Source of the DNA: Hyphococcus sp.
GTDB lineage: Bacteria > Pseudomonadota > Alphaproteobacteria > Caulobacterales > Parvularculaceae
Direction: 5' to 3'
NCBI GenBank assembly: GCA_028281665.1
Contig: JANQJK010000023.1
Location: 62,001 to 126,000 of the forward strand
DNA length: 64,000 nt
The notes beneath the pieces were generated by a model. The model searched no databases. It was given only the letters and a program-made list of their open reading frames with translations, and was not told where the DNA came from. Both the position numbers and the translations under genes were made by a program. Positions 52,743 through 61,830 of the stretch are shown piece by piece (position 1 is the first letter of the stretch; each line of letters starts with the position of its first letter).

Positions 52743-53726
52743 ATGCTTGAAAAACAATCACATAGGTTTTGCGTGGCCCCTCTGATGGACGGCACGGATC
52801 GTCACTGCCGGTACTTCCACCGGCTGATGACGAAGCATGCCCGGCTCTATACCGAAATGATTACCGCAGAAGCGATTGTGCATGGAGACCGCGATCATCT
52901 GCTGGCGTTTGACGACAGCGAACACCCGGTCGCCTTGCAGGTCGGCGGCAGCGATCCTGCGAAGCTCGCCGAAGCCGCAAGCATTGGCGCCGATTATGGT
53001 TATGACGAAATCAATCTGAACGTCGGCTGTCCGTCGGATCGCGTGCAGTCCGGGGCTTTTGGCGCCTGTCTGATGAAAGAGCCGATGCTGGTCGCAGACT
53101 GTGTGGCGGCGATGAGCGATGCCGCAGACATACCGGTCACAGTCAAATGCCGCATTGGCGTTGACGATCAGGATCCGGAAACTGCGCTGCCCGCGCTCGT
53201 TGACGCCTGCACCGACGCCGATTGTCGGATTTTTATCGTGCATGCCCGCAAAGCGTGGCTCGACGGGCTCAGCCCGAAGGAAAACCGCACCATACCGCCG
53301 CTCGACTATGATCTCGTCCGGCGGCTCAAAGACGACCGCCCGGAGCTGACGATCGTGCTTAATGGTGGCGTCGAAACGCTGGCGGAAGCCGCGAGGCGCC
53401 TGCATGATGTTGACGGTGTCATGCTCGGCCGCGCGGCCTATGGCGCGCCGTTTCTTTTGTCGGATGTGGATGAGATGATCTTTGGTTGTGAGTCTGGCGG
53501 GGTGACGAGGGAGATGGTGATCGGCAAGATGTCCGCCTACTTGAAACAAGCGTTCGCGCTCGGCGTCCGTCCGCATTCCGTCACCAGACACATGCTGGGC
53601 CTTTATCACGGGGCGCCGGGCGCACGGGCGTGGCGACGGTTTCTTTCCGAAAACGCTCCGTCAGCGCGCAGCGACATTCTCGATCGCGCTCTTGATGAAA
53701 TGCGCGCTGCGCGCGCGCCGGCATAG
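52743..53726 (+). CDS. dusA: tRNA-dihydrouridine synthase A, 5' end supplied by element
   Basis: A flavoenzyme that reduces uridines in the D-loop of tRNA. The 327-residue protein shows FCVAPLMDGTDRHCR, the active-site cysteine in NLNVGCPSDRVQSGAFGACLM, KCRIGVDD, HARKAWLDGLSPKENR and NGGVETL. The first ~12 codons and the promoter lie on the element side of attR. They differ from the old start left at 9395, so expression of dusA now depends on element DNA. It otherwise looks intact and functional. Confidence 0.95.
   Translation: MLEKQSHRFCVAPLMDGTDRHCRYFHRLMTKHARLYTEMITAEAIVHGDRDHLLAFDDSEHPVALQVGGSDPAKLAEAASIGADYGYDEINLNVGCPSDRVQSGAFGACLMKEPMLVADCVAAMSDAADIPVTVKCRIGVDDQDPETALPALVDACTDADCRIFIVHARKAWLDGLSPKENRTIPPLDYDLVRRLKDDRPELTIVLNGGVETLAEAARRLHDVDGVMLGRAAYGAPFLLSDVDEMIFGCESGGVTREMVIGKMSAYLKQAFALGVRPHSVTRHMLGLYHGAPGARAWRRFLSENAPSARSDILDRALDEMRAARAPA
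52776..52789 (+). repeat. Candidate attR core within dusA
   Basis: gcccctctgatgga, 12 of 14 identical to attL at 9431-9444, same orientation. It lies about 11 codons inside dusA, the position reported for dusA-specific islands. Confidence 0.65.
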
Positions 53727-53735
53727 ACGGCGCCG

Positions 53736-54566
53736 ATGGCGGAGCTTTTATCCGAATACGGATGGCTTCTGGCGGGGATGCTGGCGGCCGGATGCGCCAC
53801 CGGGTTCGCCGCCGGCCTCTTTGGCATTGGCGGCGGCATCATCACCGTCCCGGTGCTCTATGCGGTTTTTCACGCCCTCGATATCGCGGAAGATCCAAGC
53901 CTTAAAGCCGCCATTGGCACGTCGCTCGCGGTGATCATGGTTACGTCCATCCGCTCGCTCGCCGCGCATCACAGCGCCGGCCATGTGGACAGGGATATCC
54001 TTCTCGGCTGGGGACCGTGGATTGCCGTCGGCGCCGCCATAGGCGGCGCGGTCGCGCGGTGGGTTCCCGCAGAAGCGCTGGCGGCCGTTTTCGTCATCGG
54101 CGCGTTCTACATTGCGAGCCGGCGGGTTCTCGCGAGCGACGCCGCCGGCAACAAGCGAAACATCGATCTCCACGCCGCTTATCTCAAGATTCCCGTGGGC
54201 GCCGGCGCCGGGGTCTTTTCAGCGTTAATGGGGCTTGGCGGCGGCGCGGTCGGGGTCATGGTCATGACGCTTGCGGGCAGGCCGATGCATCAGGCGATTG
54301 CGACGTCCGCCGGCTTCGGTCTTGCTGTGGCGGCGCCCGGTGTCGCGGGGTTCGTCCTGTCCGGCTGGGGCGCGCCGGGGCTGCCGCCGGCGTCGATCGG
54401 GTTTGTCAATGTACCCGCCTTCGCCGCCGTCGCCGTCACCGCGGGCCTTATGGCGCCGGTGGGCGCCCGGCTTGCCCACCGCCTGGACGCTATTCTTCTG
54501 TCGCGCATTTTCGCCGCCTATATCCTGATTGCGGCGGTATTGCTCGGCATCGATATCTTTGCTTAG
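53736..54566 (+). CDS. TauE/SafE family membrane permease
   Basis: A 276-residue protein with about eight hydrophobic segments in two repeats (FAAGLFGIGGGIITVPVLYAVF and GVFSALMGLGGGAVGVMVMTLAG), the GxGGGxxxVP signature of TauE/SafE transporters. These export organosulfonates, sulfite or similar anions; the substrate is unknown here. It starts 10 bases after dusA and is likely co-transcribed with it. Confidence 0.9.
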   Translation: MAELLSEYGWLLAGMLAAGCATGFAAGLFGIGGGIITVPVLYAVFHALDIAEDPSLKAAIGTSLAVIMVTSIRSLAAHHSAGHVDRDILLGWGPWIAVGAAIGGAVARWVPAEALAAVFVIGAFYIASRRVLASDAAGNKRNIDLHAAYLKIPVGAGAGVFSALMGLGGGAVGVMVMTLAGRPMHQAIATSAGFGLAVAAPGVAGFVLSGWGAPGLPPASIGFVNVPAFAAVAVTAGLMAPVGARLAHRLDAILLSRIFAAYILIAAVLLGIDIFA

Positions 54567-54670
54567 CCGAAATCTCTGCACGCCCCGGCGCCGATAACAA
54601 TTTCCGCCTGAACTGGTATCCTTTCGGGCGGGTTGCTGCTAGCGTCTTCGCAGTTGCAGCGTGGGCCAGT

Positions 54671-55648
54671 ATGACCGACATAGAAACGATCGTCTCCGGA
54701 GTTGGAAGCTATCTGCCGGAACGCATTCTGACGAATGCAGAACTCGCCAAAACCGTAGAGACGTCCGATGAGTGGATCCGCTCGCGCAGCGGCATCGGTC
54801 AGCGCCACCTGGCGGCGGACGATCAGGCGACCTCGGATCTCGCCCGCGAAGCGGCGTGGGCCGCGCTCAATGACGCGGGACTGAAGCCCGCCGATATCGG
54901 GCTGATCATTGTTGCGACCGTCACGCCGGACAAAACCTTTCCGTCCACGGCGGTTTACGTTCAGGAAAAACTCGGCGTCCCGTCCGGCATTGCGTTTGAC
55001 GTATCGGCGGCCTGCGCCGGGTTCATATACGCCATGAACGTCGCGAACAATTTCATTTCAACGGGACAGATCAAACACGCGCTGGTGATCGGCGCGGAAA
55101 AGCTTTCCTGCTTTCTCGACTGGACCGACCGCTCGACCTGCGTGCTGTTTGGCGACGGCGCGGGCGCGGTGGTGTTGAGCGGAGAGAGGCCGGCTGTCGC
55201 CCGCCGTCCGCGCGGGGTGCTCGCAACGTATCTTTCCGCCGATGGACGGCTGGCGCCGCATCTTTACGCAGATGGCGGCCCGTCGACAACGGGGACCGTC
55301 GGCCTCGTAAAAATGAACGGCAAGGAAGTCTTCCGCAATGCGGTGGAGGAGATTGCCGGCGCGGTCTTTGAGGTGACCGAAAGGGCCAAGGTCTCCCGCC
55401 ACGAAATTGACTGGTTCGTACCGCACCAGGCCAATATCCGCATCATTCAATCATGCGCCAAAAAGCTTGAACTGGCCGACGAAAAGATCATCGTCACGAT
55501 CGACAAACACGCCAATACCTCGTCGGCGTCGATACCGTTGGCGCTGGATGCGGGGATCAAGGACGGCCGCATTAAGCGGGGCGAACTTCTCGTCTTTGCG
55601 GCCCTCGGCGGCGGCCTTGCCTGGGGCTCTGCGCTGGTTCGGTTCTAG
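54671..55648 (+). CDS. Beta-ketoacyl-ACP synthase III (FabH-like)
   Basis: A 325-residue condensing enzyme: active-site Cys in DVSAACAGFIYA, His in WFVPHQANIRI and Asn in KHANTSSASIPLAL. It is expected to start fatty-acid chains from acyl-CoA and malonyl-ACP. The ATG at 54671 gives the standard MTDIETIVSGVGSYLPE start; the track's upstream extension reads through the permease gene in another frame. The lone location away from plsX/fab genes suggests a paralogue of the main FabH. Confidence 0.88.
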   Translation: MTDIETIVSGVGSYLPERILTNAELAKTVETSDEWIRSRSGIGQRHLAADDQATSDLAREAAWAALNDAGLKPADIGLIIVATVTPDKTFPSTAVYVQEKLGVPSGIAFDVSAACAGFIYAMNVANNFISTGQIKHALVIGAEKLSCFLDWTDRSTCVLFGDGAGAVVLSGERPAVARRPRGVLATYLSADGRLAPHLYADGGPSTTGTVGLVKMNGKEVFRNAVEEIAGAVFEVTERAKVSRHEIDWFVPHQANIRIIQSCAKKLELADEKIIVTIDKHANTSSASIPLALDAGIKDGRIKRGELLVFAALGGGLAWGSALVRF

Positions 55649-55772
55649 GAGCCGGGCCCGGCGGATTCGCTAAGCCGTCACACGGCCGTTTCGAATGCGA
55701 ACGACATTCATCCTTCAGCGGCCAAATTCTGCGCGGTCATCAAGTCTTGTCGCCGGCAAGTGTGTTGGGGTG

Positions 55773-56591
55773 TCAGGCCGGTTTTGCGGCGGACGCCGGC
55801 CTTCGCACAATCGGCCAGAGCAATTGTTCGGCGGCGCTGGTTTCGGGCAGGTTCTCCACGCCAAACGCTTCCGGAACGCGGCGCGTGATCCTGGCGGTGC
55901 CGAACAAGATATCCCAGAAGAACAGGAGATTGCCGAAATTGCCTTTGTAATTCGTAACCCCGTCGTTGGCGTGTTTGCCGTGATGAGCGCTGTGGGTCGC
56001 CGGCGTCGAAATCGTGCGCTCAACCACCCACATGATCGGGGACAGCCATTTGATTTTGTATAACGGCAGATCCCAGCGGACGTCCGAATGCGCGGCATAG
56101 ATGATCGCCATCTTGACCATGATATAGCCGGCGTAGATCCATCCGAGGCCGAGATAGATAAGCGCGCCCGAAAACCAGAGCCCCGGCATCAGCGCGTAGT
56201 AAAACAGGTTGTTCCGGTAGACGACGCGGATGGAAAGATACTCTGCATTGTGATGGGGGCGATGCAGGCTGTAGAGCCACGGGAACGTGTGAGACGCCCG
56301 GTGCCACCAATATTGCGTCATGTCGTCGAAAATGAGGAAAAGGGCGACACCGGCGACAACCGGCAAGCCGGTCAGCGCGCCCGCCGCCTCCGGTGCGATG
56401 AAATGTGCGGTCGCCGCGCCGGCCGAAAGGACGAGGGGTTGCGTCACCGCCACGAGCATCAGTGAACTGACGAGTTCGACGCTGATGTCGCCCCGCCGCT
56501 GACCGGCTTTCCGAAAAAAACCGGTGAACAGAAATTCGAGCAGCGCGAACGCGAAAAATATCGTCGCGATAATCATCAGTTCCGGTTTCAT
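55773..56591 (-). CDS. Sterol desaturase/fatty acid hydroxylase family protein
   Basis: A 272-residue membrane enzyme with the di-iron histidine clusters WWHRASH, HRPHH and HSAHHGKH between hydrophobic helices. Family members hydroxylate or desaturate lipids; the substrate is unknown. It is divergent from the Crp-family regulator, with 95 bases between. Confidence 0.88.
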   Translation of the reverse strand: MKPELMIIATIFFAFALLEFLFTGFFRKAGQRRGDISVELVSSLMLVAVTQPLVLSAGAATAHFIAPEAAGALTGLPVVAGVALFLIFDDMTQYWWHRASHTFPWLYSLHRPHHNAEYLSIRVVYRNNLFYYALMPGLWFSGALIYLGLGWIYAGYIMVKMAIIYAAHSDVRWDLPLYKIKWLSPIMWVVERTISTPATHSAHHGKHANDGVTNYKGNFGNLLFFWDILFGTARITRRVPEAFGVENLPETSAAEQLLWPIVRRPASAAKPA

Positions 56592-56686
56592 GGGATCGGC
56601 CTCGATTTTCGGCGCTGCGAAAGCGCTTCCGCCCTATTGACGTAGCAGGCGGCGCGAGGAAAGAATGCTAAAAATTTATCATTTAT

Positions 56687-57361
56687 ATGGCCGACCTTCT
56701 CACTCTTGGCGACCAGCCGTTGGACGCGCTTTTACGGCCGGAGATATCGGCGCGTCTTGAGGCCGTCGCGTCGCGAGTTCGTTATCGCGACGGTCGCCTT
56801 ATTCACGCCCGCGGCGATAACAAACCGGGATTTTCCATTGTCGCCGAGGGCGCGGTGCGTTTCGTCAAACCTCTCGTCGACGGCGGAGAACTGACGATCT
56901 CCTTGTTGGGCCCCGGACATTTTTTTGGCGAGGCGACGGTCTTTGCCGATACCGGCCGCGCCTATGATGCGATCGCCGTCGGCGAGACCGCTGTCGATCA
57001 GATCTCCAAAACCGCTTTCGAGCGCTTGCTTGAAAAGGAACCGGCGCTTTCGCGAGCGTTGTTGGCGGCAACGACGCGGCGGCTTTATGCGGCGCTTTCG
57101 TTTCTCGACGATTTGCGCAGCCTGCCGCTGGAAGCGCGCGCCGCCAAGCTGGTGCTGGGCATGGCGGCGTCAGCAAAGAACCCCGCATGCGTTGCGTGCC
57201 GCCAAAGCGATCTTGCCTTTACGCTGGGCGTTTCGCGCGTGTCGGTCGGTAAGGCGCTCGGCGCGCTGCAGGAGCGCGGCCTGATCGACCTTGGTTACGG
57301 TGAAATCAGGCTCCCGGACAGAACCGCCCTCGCGCGATGGATCGCGGCATACGAAGCCTAA
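56687..57361 (+). CDS. Crp/Fnr family transcription regulator
   Basis: A 224-residue regulator with an N-terminal cyclic-nucleotide-binding-like domain (GFSIVAEGAVRFVK, LLGPGHFFGEATVFADTGRAYDAIAVG) and a C-terminal winged helix (SDLAFTLGVSRVSVGKALGALQERGLIDLGYGEIRL). The N-terminal iron-sulfur cysteines of Fnr are absent; a CVAC pair lies before the HTH. It may control the divergent hydroxylase gene. Its stop overlaps that of the convergent hydrolase gene. Confidence 0.9.
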   Translation: MADLLTLGDQPLDALLRPEISARLEAVASRVRYRDGRLIHARGDNKPGFSIVAEGAVRFVKPLVDGGELTISLLGPGHFFGEATVFADTGRAYDAIAVGETAVDQISKTAFERLLEKEPALSRALLAATTRRLYAALSFLDDLRSLPLEARAAKLVLGMAASAKNPACVACRQSDLAFTLGVSRVSVGKALGALQERGLIDLGYGEIRLPDRTALARWIAAYEA

Positions 57362-58467
57362 CGGGCGGCAGCGCCGTGTTTTCGCAGGAAATCGGCGATT
57401 TCGTCCATGGCTTCGTGCGCTTCCGGCAACATGCGGTCGAAGGCGTGCCAGACATGAGGCATGTGCTCCCAGATCTGGAAGTCCGCCGGGCTCCCATGCG
57501 CCGCGCGTTTGGCGGCGTAGCGCCGGGAATCGTCGAGCAGCATTTCCGCGGCGCTGGCGTGAATCAGCGTCGGCGGCAGATTGGACAGATCTGCGAATAT
57601 GGGAGAAATCGCGGGATGCGAAGGGGAGGCCCTGTTGCCGCGCCAGAGCGCCCACAAAAGAACCGCATGCGGAGTATTCATGAGCGGCTCGAAAAGCGGC
57701 TGCAGCATAATATCGGTCTTGTAGTTCTCGCGCAGGCTCGGGCTCGTAAAGGTGGAGTCCGTCGCGGGTGAAATCACAAATACCGCATCGGCGGGCCGCT
57801 TCTTTCCGTCGCGCGCCCAGTTGATCACGGACAGGGCAAGATTGCCGCCTGCGGAGTCGCCGCCAACCGCGACGCTGGCGGCTTTTGCGCGTCCGTTCGG
57901 GCCGTTTTCGCAAATCCACTTATAGGCCGCGCGGCAATCGGCGACGCCCGCCATGCGCGGGTTCTCCGGCAACAGTCGATAATTCGGCGCGAAGACCGCG
58001 CAGCCCGTGCGACTGGCGATGTTGGTAATGATCGGCCGGTGGCTGACGGCGCTCCCGACCGTGTGGGCGCCCCCATGCAGATAGAGGATGCGCCGGGACG
58101 GGTCGCAATCCTTGGGCAGCGTCCACTCGCCGTCGACTTTTGTATTGCCTGACCGCGCCGTGCCGTCGCGGAACTCGCAGTCGAACTCCCGCGTCAGGCC
58201 GACCTGATCAAAGCGTTGTCGTTTCGCGGCGAGCTTTTGCCTGGCCGATCCTTGCGCCGCCGCCGGTTTGACGAAGTTCTCGATAAGATAATCATGGACC
58301 TTTCGCAGCCCTTCCGAATTCGGATCGGGCCGAAAGGCCACGGGAAAATCTGCATCGTCATATTTCGACAGGTCGTCGCCTGACAAATGAAACCGCGTAA
58401 CGGCTGCGGCGGCGACCCCGGCGACAGCGACGGCGGGCGCGCCAATGGCGAGGGCTGCGTAAAGCAT
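57358..58467 (-). CDS. Alpha/beta hydrolase, hormone-sensitive-lipase type
   Basis: A 369-residue esterase-like protein with the oxyanion motif YLHGGAHTVGSAVS, the nucleophile motif VGGDSAGGNLAL, the acid in the LLDDSRRYA region and the histidine in HMPHVWHAF. The N-terminal hydrophobic stretch (ALAIGAPAVAVAGVAAAAVT) suggests export or membrane anchoring. Substrate unknown. Confidence 0.87.
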   Translation of the reverse strand: MLYAALAIGAPAVAVAGVAAAAVTRFHLSGDDLSKYDDADFPVAFRPDPNSEGLRKVHDYLIENFVKPAAAQGSARQKLAAKRQRFDQVGLTREFDCEFRDGTARSGNTKVDGEWTLPKDCDPSRRILYLHGGAHTVGSAVSHRPIITNIASRTGCAVFAPNYRLLPENPRMAGVADCRAAYKWICENGPNGRAKAASVAVGGDSAGGNLALSVINWARDGKKRPADAVFVISPATDSTFTSPSLRENYKTDIMLQPLFEPLMNTPHAVLLWALWRGNRASPSHPAISPIFADLSNLPPTLIHASAAEMLLDDSRRYAAKRAAHGSPADFQIWEHMPHVWHAFDRMLPEAHEAMDEIADFLRKHGAAAR

Positions 58468-58545
58468 GGCCAGTGACTCCAGATCCTGGCGATCAGTTTA
58501 CGTCAGTCGCAAGTTCGGCGCGACGGGAAATTGCAGTGCGCGGAT

Positions 58546-60033
58546 TCAGATTTTCTGGTTGTAGTCGCCGACTTCGCTGTGCTTTTGCAGCTCCCGGTCA
58601 AGCTCGGAAAACATGGACTTCATATTCTCTTCCGAGACGGGGCTTTCAACCACGACGACCAGTTCCGGCTTGTTGGACGATGCGCGGATAAGGCCCCAGG
58701 TTCCGTCCTCGGCGGTGATGCGCACGCCGTTGACGGTGACGACGTCGCGGACCGGCTGGCCGATAATCTCCTTGCGCGCCGATAGCGACGCAACGACCTT
58801 TTCGACGACGCCGTATTTTTCTTCGTCCGGGCAATGGGGCGACATGGTCGGCGACTGCCAGGTTTTCGGCAGGGCTCTTCGCAAGTCGGAAAGCTTTTTT
58901 CCGGGGTTTCGGTCAAGCATCTGCAGCAACGCGATTGCTGCAACGAGCCCATCATCATAGCCGCGCCCGATCGGCTTGTTAAAAAAGAAGTGGCCGGATT
59001 TTTCAAAACCGGCCAGCGCGCCGAGTTCGTGGCTCTTGCGTTTGATATAGGAGTGGCCGGTTTTCCAGTAAATCGTTTCCGCCCCGTTCTCGACGAGAAC
59101 CGGGTCGGTCATGAAAAGCCCGGTCGATTTAACATCGACGACGAATTGCGCATTTTTGTGCAGAGCCGAAAGATCCCGGGCGATCATGACGCCAATCTTG
59201 TCGGCGAAAATTTCCTCGCCTTCGTCGTCGACAACGCCGCAGCGGTCGCCGTCGCCGTCAAAGCCGAGCGCAACGTCTGCACCATGCTCCCTGACAGCTT
59301 CCTGCATCGCGTGCAGCATCTCCATATCTTCGGGGTTCGGATTATAGCGTGGAAACGTGTGATCGAGCGCCTCGTCCATGGGAACGACGTCGAGCCCCAG
59401 GCGAGACAGCGCTTCGGGCGCATAGGCGCCGGCCGTGCCGTTGCCGCAGGCGGCAATCACTTTCATTTTTCGCTTGAAAGAAACGCCGTCAATGACGTCG
59501 GCGATGTAGCGCTCGCGCATGCCGGAGACATAGTTGTACGCGCCGCCGTCGCAGGGTTTGTATTCGCCCTTCAGGACGATTTCCTTCAGACGTCCCATTT
59601 CATCGGGTCCGAAGGTGAGCGGCCGCGCCGCGCCCATTTTAACACCGGTCCAGCCATTTTCGTTGTGGCTCGCCGTCACCATCGCGACGCAGGGAATATC
59701 GAGATCGAACTGGGCGAAATAGGCGACCGGCGAGAGGGCGAGCCCTATGTCGTTGACTTCGATGCCGGCGCTCATGAGGCCGACCGTGAGCGCCTGTTTG
59801 ATTGAGGTCGAATAGCTGCGGAAATCATGCCCGACGACGATGCGCGGGGCCTTGCCCATTTCATGGATCAGCGTGCCGAGCCCGGCGCCCAGCGCCTGGA
59901 TGCCGAGGAGATTGATTTCTTTTTCAAAAATCCAGCGCGCGTCATATTCGCGGAAGCCGGTTGGTTTGACGAGCGGCGTGATCTCATAGTCGAGGGTGTT
60001 GGAGACAAGATCGGCGCGGGGAAGCGGCAACAT
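58546..60033 (-). CDS. Phosphomannomutase/phosphoglucomutase
   Basis: A 495-residue alpha-D-phosphohexomutase: phosphoserine loop VTASHNENGWTGVKMG, metal loop GFDGDGDRCGVVD, sugar-binding loop and C-terminal phosphate-binding region (NGVRITAEDGTWGLIRASSNKPELVV). It interconverts hexose-6- and hexose-1-phosphates for nucleotide sugar and envelope polysaccharide synthesis. Similar to ManB/AlgC types. Confidence 0.92.
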   Translation of the reverse strand: MLPLPRADLVSNTLDYEITPLVKPTGFREYDARWIFEKEINLLGIQALGAGLGTLIHEMGKAPRIVVGHDFRSYSTSIKQALTVGLMSAGIEVNDIGLALSPVAYFAQFDLDIPCVAMVTASHNENGWTGVKMGAARPLTFGPDEMGRLKEIVLKGEYKPCDGGAYNYVSGMRERYIADVIDGVSFKRKMKVIAACGNGTAGAYAPEALSRLGLDVVPMDEALDHTFPRYNPNPEDMEMLHAMQEAVREHGADVALGFDGDGDRCGVVDDEGEEIFADKIGVMIARDLSALHKNAQFVVDVKSTGLFMTDPVLVENGAETIYWKTGHSYIKRKSHELGALAGFEKSGHFFFNKPIGRGYDDGLVAAIALLQMLDRNPGKKLSDLRRALPKTWQSPTMSPHCPDEEKYGVVEKVVASLSARKEIIGQPVRDVVTVNGVRITAEDGTWGLIRASSNKPELVVVVESPVSEENMKSMFSELDRELQKHSEVGDYNQKI

Positions 60034-60212
60034 TAAACGGGTCCTGATCAGCGAAAACCTGGGCGCCGATTAAGCCACGCGGCGCGAAACCGCAAGGCGG
60101 CCGCTTCATAATCACAATTGTGTTTGCGCCGGCGGCGGAGCCTCATGGGTGCTTTCCATTGAGGCTGCTGGCGCTTATCTGGGGTGCTTAAACCATCGAA
60201 TGGAATGATAAT

Positions 60213-60818
60213 GTGAGAAAGCCAGCGCTCGGGCCGTTAATTAAGGAGATCCGCGCATGCCGGATCTGCATTGATGCGCCGGAAAAGACGCCATTGCCCC
60301 ATGAGCCGCGCCCCGTGCTTCAGGCGGCCCGCAGCGCTCGGATCGCCATCTTCGGCCAGGCGCCGGGCAATCTCGTTCACCAGACCGGCGTGCCGTTTAA
60401 CGACCCATCCGGCGATCGCCTGCGCGAATGGATGGGGATTTCCCGTGACGCGTTCTACGATCAGAAAAAGCTGGCCATCATACCGATGGGGTTCTGTTTC
60501 CCCGGCTATGATGCAAAAGGCGGCGACCTGCCGCCGCGCAAGGAGTGCGCGCGGGCGTGGCGGGCCCGGCTGCTGACGGCGCTGCCGAATATCGAGACGG
60601 CGATCCTCGTTGGCGGTTATGCGCAGAAATGGCACCTTGAAACGCGCGCCGCCAAAAGCCTGACCGAGACGGTGAAAGCATGGCGCGACTTTGCGCCCGC
60701 CTATTTCCCGACGCCGCACCCCTCCTGGCGCAACAACGCCTGGCTGAAGAAGAACCCGTGGTTTGAAAGCGATGTTCTGCCGACCCTTCGCCGACGCGTC
60801 GCCCGTTTGATGAAATAG
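60213..60818 (+). CDS. Uracil-DNA glycosylase family protein
   Basis: A 201-residue protein of the uracil-DNA glycosylase superfamily: IAIFGQAPGNLVHQTGVPFND (motif 1 region), CFPGYDAKGGDLPPRKEC and the late FPTPHPSWRNNAWLKKNPWF. It resembles the YqiG/family-4-related group rather than Ung. Start GTG. A role in base-excision repair is inferred from the family only. Confidence 0.82.
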   Translation: MRKPALGPLIKEIRACRICIDAPEKTPLPHEPRPVLQAARSARIAIFGQAPGNLVHQTGVPFNDPSGDRLREWMGISRDAFYDQKKLAIIPMGFCFPGYDAKGGDLPPRKECARAWRARLLTALPNIETAILVGGYAQKWHLETRAAKSLTETVKAWRDFAPAYFPTPHPSWRNNAWLKKNPWFESDVLPTLRRRVARLMK

Positions 60819-60933
60819 CGTCGTTAACGCCTTGGTAAGGACTGTCCGTAAGCGGTGTATTTAACGATTTGTCAGCCATCGAGCGCCTAGATTTCCCGGT
60901 GAAATTGCGATCGCTCCAATCGGGACGTTCTGA

Positions 60934-61809
60934 ATGACCGCGACATTTGCGAAACGGCCGGGCATGGGCGCGCGGCTCGCGCTGGCGAGCCGGCGTTTCC
61001 ATGCGTGGTGGGAGGGCTATGCGTTCGACGAGGCGGCCGAGCGCGCCGCCCTTCAGGCGCAACTGCCGATCGGCGGCGGGGCGTCCGGTCGGCCGCCCCA
61101 TGAACTTGTCGCCGAGGCGATCTGGGGCGCGGGCCGGCTTGAGCCGGGATCGCCGGCCTTCACGATGCGATATGCGCGAATGCTTGGACTGCCGGTCAAA
61201 GCCAATGTGGTTGTTTTCGGCGCCGGCGCGGGCGGGCCGCTTGCGGATCTCGATCACGGGACGCGCTGGAAGGTGAAGGGGTTTACCCATGCGAAGTCCG
61301 CCGCCGGCGGCAATCTGAAATTCTATGGCGGCGCAATGGGGCGGATGAACAAGTCCGACGCAGAGGCGGTGATCTCGTTTTTTCAGTTGGGCAGCGACGC
61401 CAATCCCGCGGCGTTTGCGGAATTTGCCGCTGAGTTTCTGGACAGCGGCGCGAAAGCGGTGTTTGCGGATTTCGCGGTGGTGCGAAAGGGCGCGCGCCTG
61501 CCGAAGTGTTTTCCCGCAGGCACGAGCGCGTCGCCGAAAACCGAAAGCGAATATCGCGACGCGCTGCGCGCCGGGGGCTTTGTCATTGAGGAAGCCGGCG
61601 ATGATACGGCTGCGTTCCTGCCATTGATTGCGAATGCGTGGTCTGGCTGGCGCAGCGCATATGATGCGATCGGCAATATCGAAGACGCAAGGCTGCGCGC
61701 CGAGATGTTGCGCGCCATGTCCGATCATGCGCGTCTTTGGGCGGAGCGCTACGAAGCCCTGAAATCCGGTCAGCTCCGGATCCTGTTCATGCGCTGCGCC
61801 CGTCGTTAG
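60934..61809 (+). CDS. Methyltransferase-like hypothetical protein
   Basis: A 291-residue protein. The segment ANVVVFGAGAGGPLADLDHGTRWKVKGF resembles the glycine-rich start of a SAM-dependent methyltransferase, and KNVVF-like strands follow (AVFADFAVVRKG, GFVIEEAGDDTAA), but the motif is imperfect. No signal or membrane segment. It may be a diverged methyltransferase fold without activity; function unknown. Confidence 0.6.
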   Translation: MTATFAKRPGMGARLALASRRFHAWWEGYAFDEAAERAALQAQLPIGGGASGRPPHELVAEAIWGAGRLEPGSPAFTMRYARMLGLPVKANVVVFGAGAGGPLADLDHGTRWKVKGFTHAKSAAGGNLKFYGGAMGRMNKSDAEAVISFFQLGSDANPAAFAEFAAEFLDSGAKAVFADFAVVRKGARLPKCFPAGTSASPKTESEYRDALRAGGFVIEEAGDDTAAFLPLIANAWSGWRSAYDAIGNIEDARLRAEMLRAMSDHARLWAERYEALKSGQLRILFMRCARR

Positions 61810-61830
61810 TCGCCCGCCGGCTTACTCATC

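Larger units (their letters stand above)
9431..52789. mobile_element. ICE-like island integrated in dusA, conjugation module decayed
   Basis: The span is bounded by two copies of the dusA 5' end and has a tyrosine recombinase at its right end next to intact dusA, the arrangement known for dusA-targeting integrases. Inside lie the standard backbone genes of Trb-type ICEs (DUF736, DUF2285, AlpA-like, DUF2840, TraF, relaxase with DUF3363, TraG, TrbB, TrbC, TrbD, DUF2274). It carries two receptor/peptidase cassettes and a defence block as cargo. Most of trbE-trbI is deleted, so self-transfer is unlikely without help; excision and mobilisation may remain possible. Confidence 0.85.

Noticed and set aside
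54017-54670. N-terminal extension of the FabH-like ORF
   Set aside because: Reads the TauE/SafE gene in another frame; arginine-rich nonsense before MTDIETIVSG.
58834-59805. Plus-strand ORF of 323 codons
   Set aside because: Antisense to the phosphohexomutase gene, whose motifs are unmistakable.
60478-61728. Minus-strand ORF of 416 codons
   Set aside because: Covers two well-formed plus-strand genes in antisense; composition is shadow-like.
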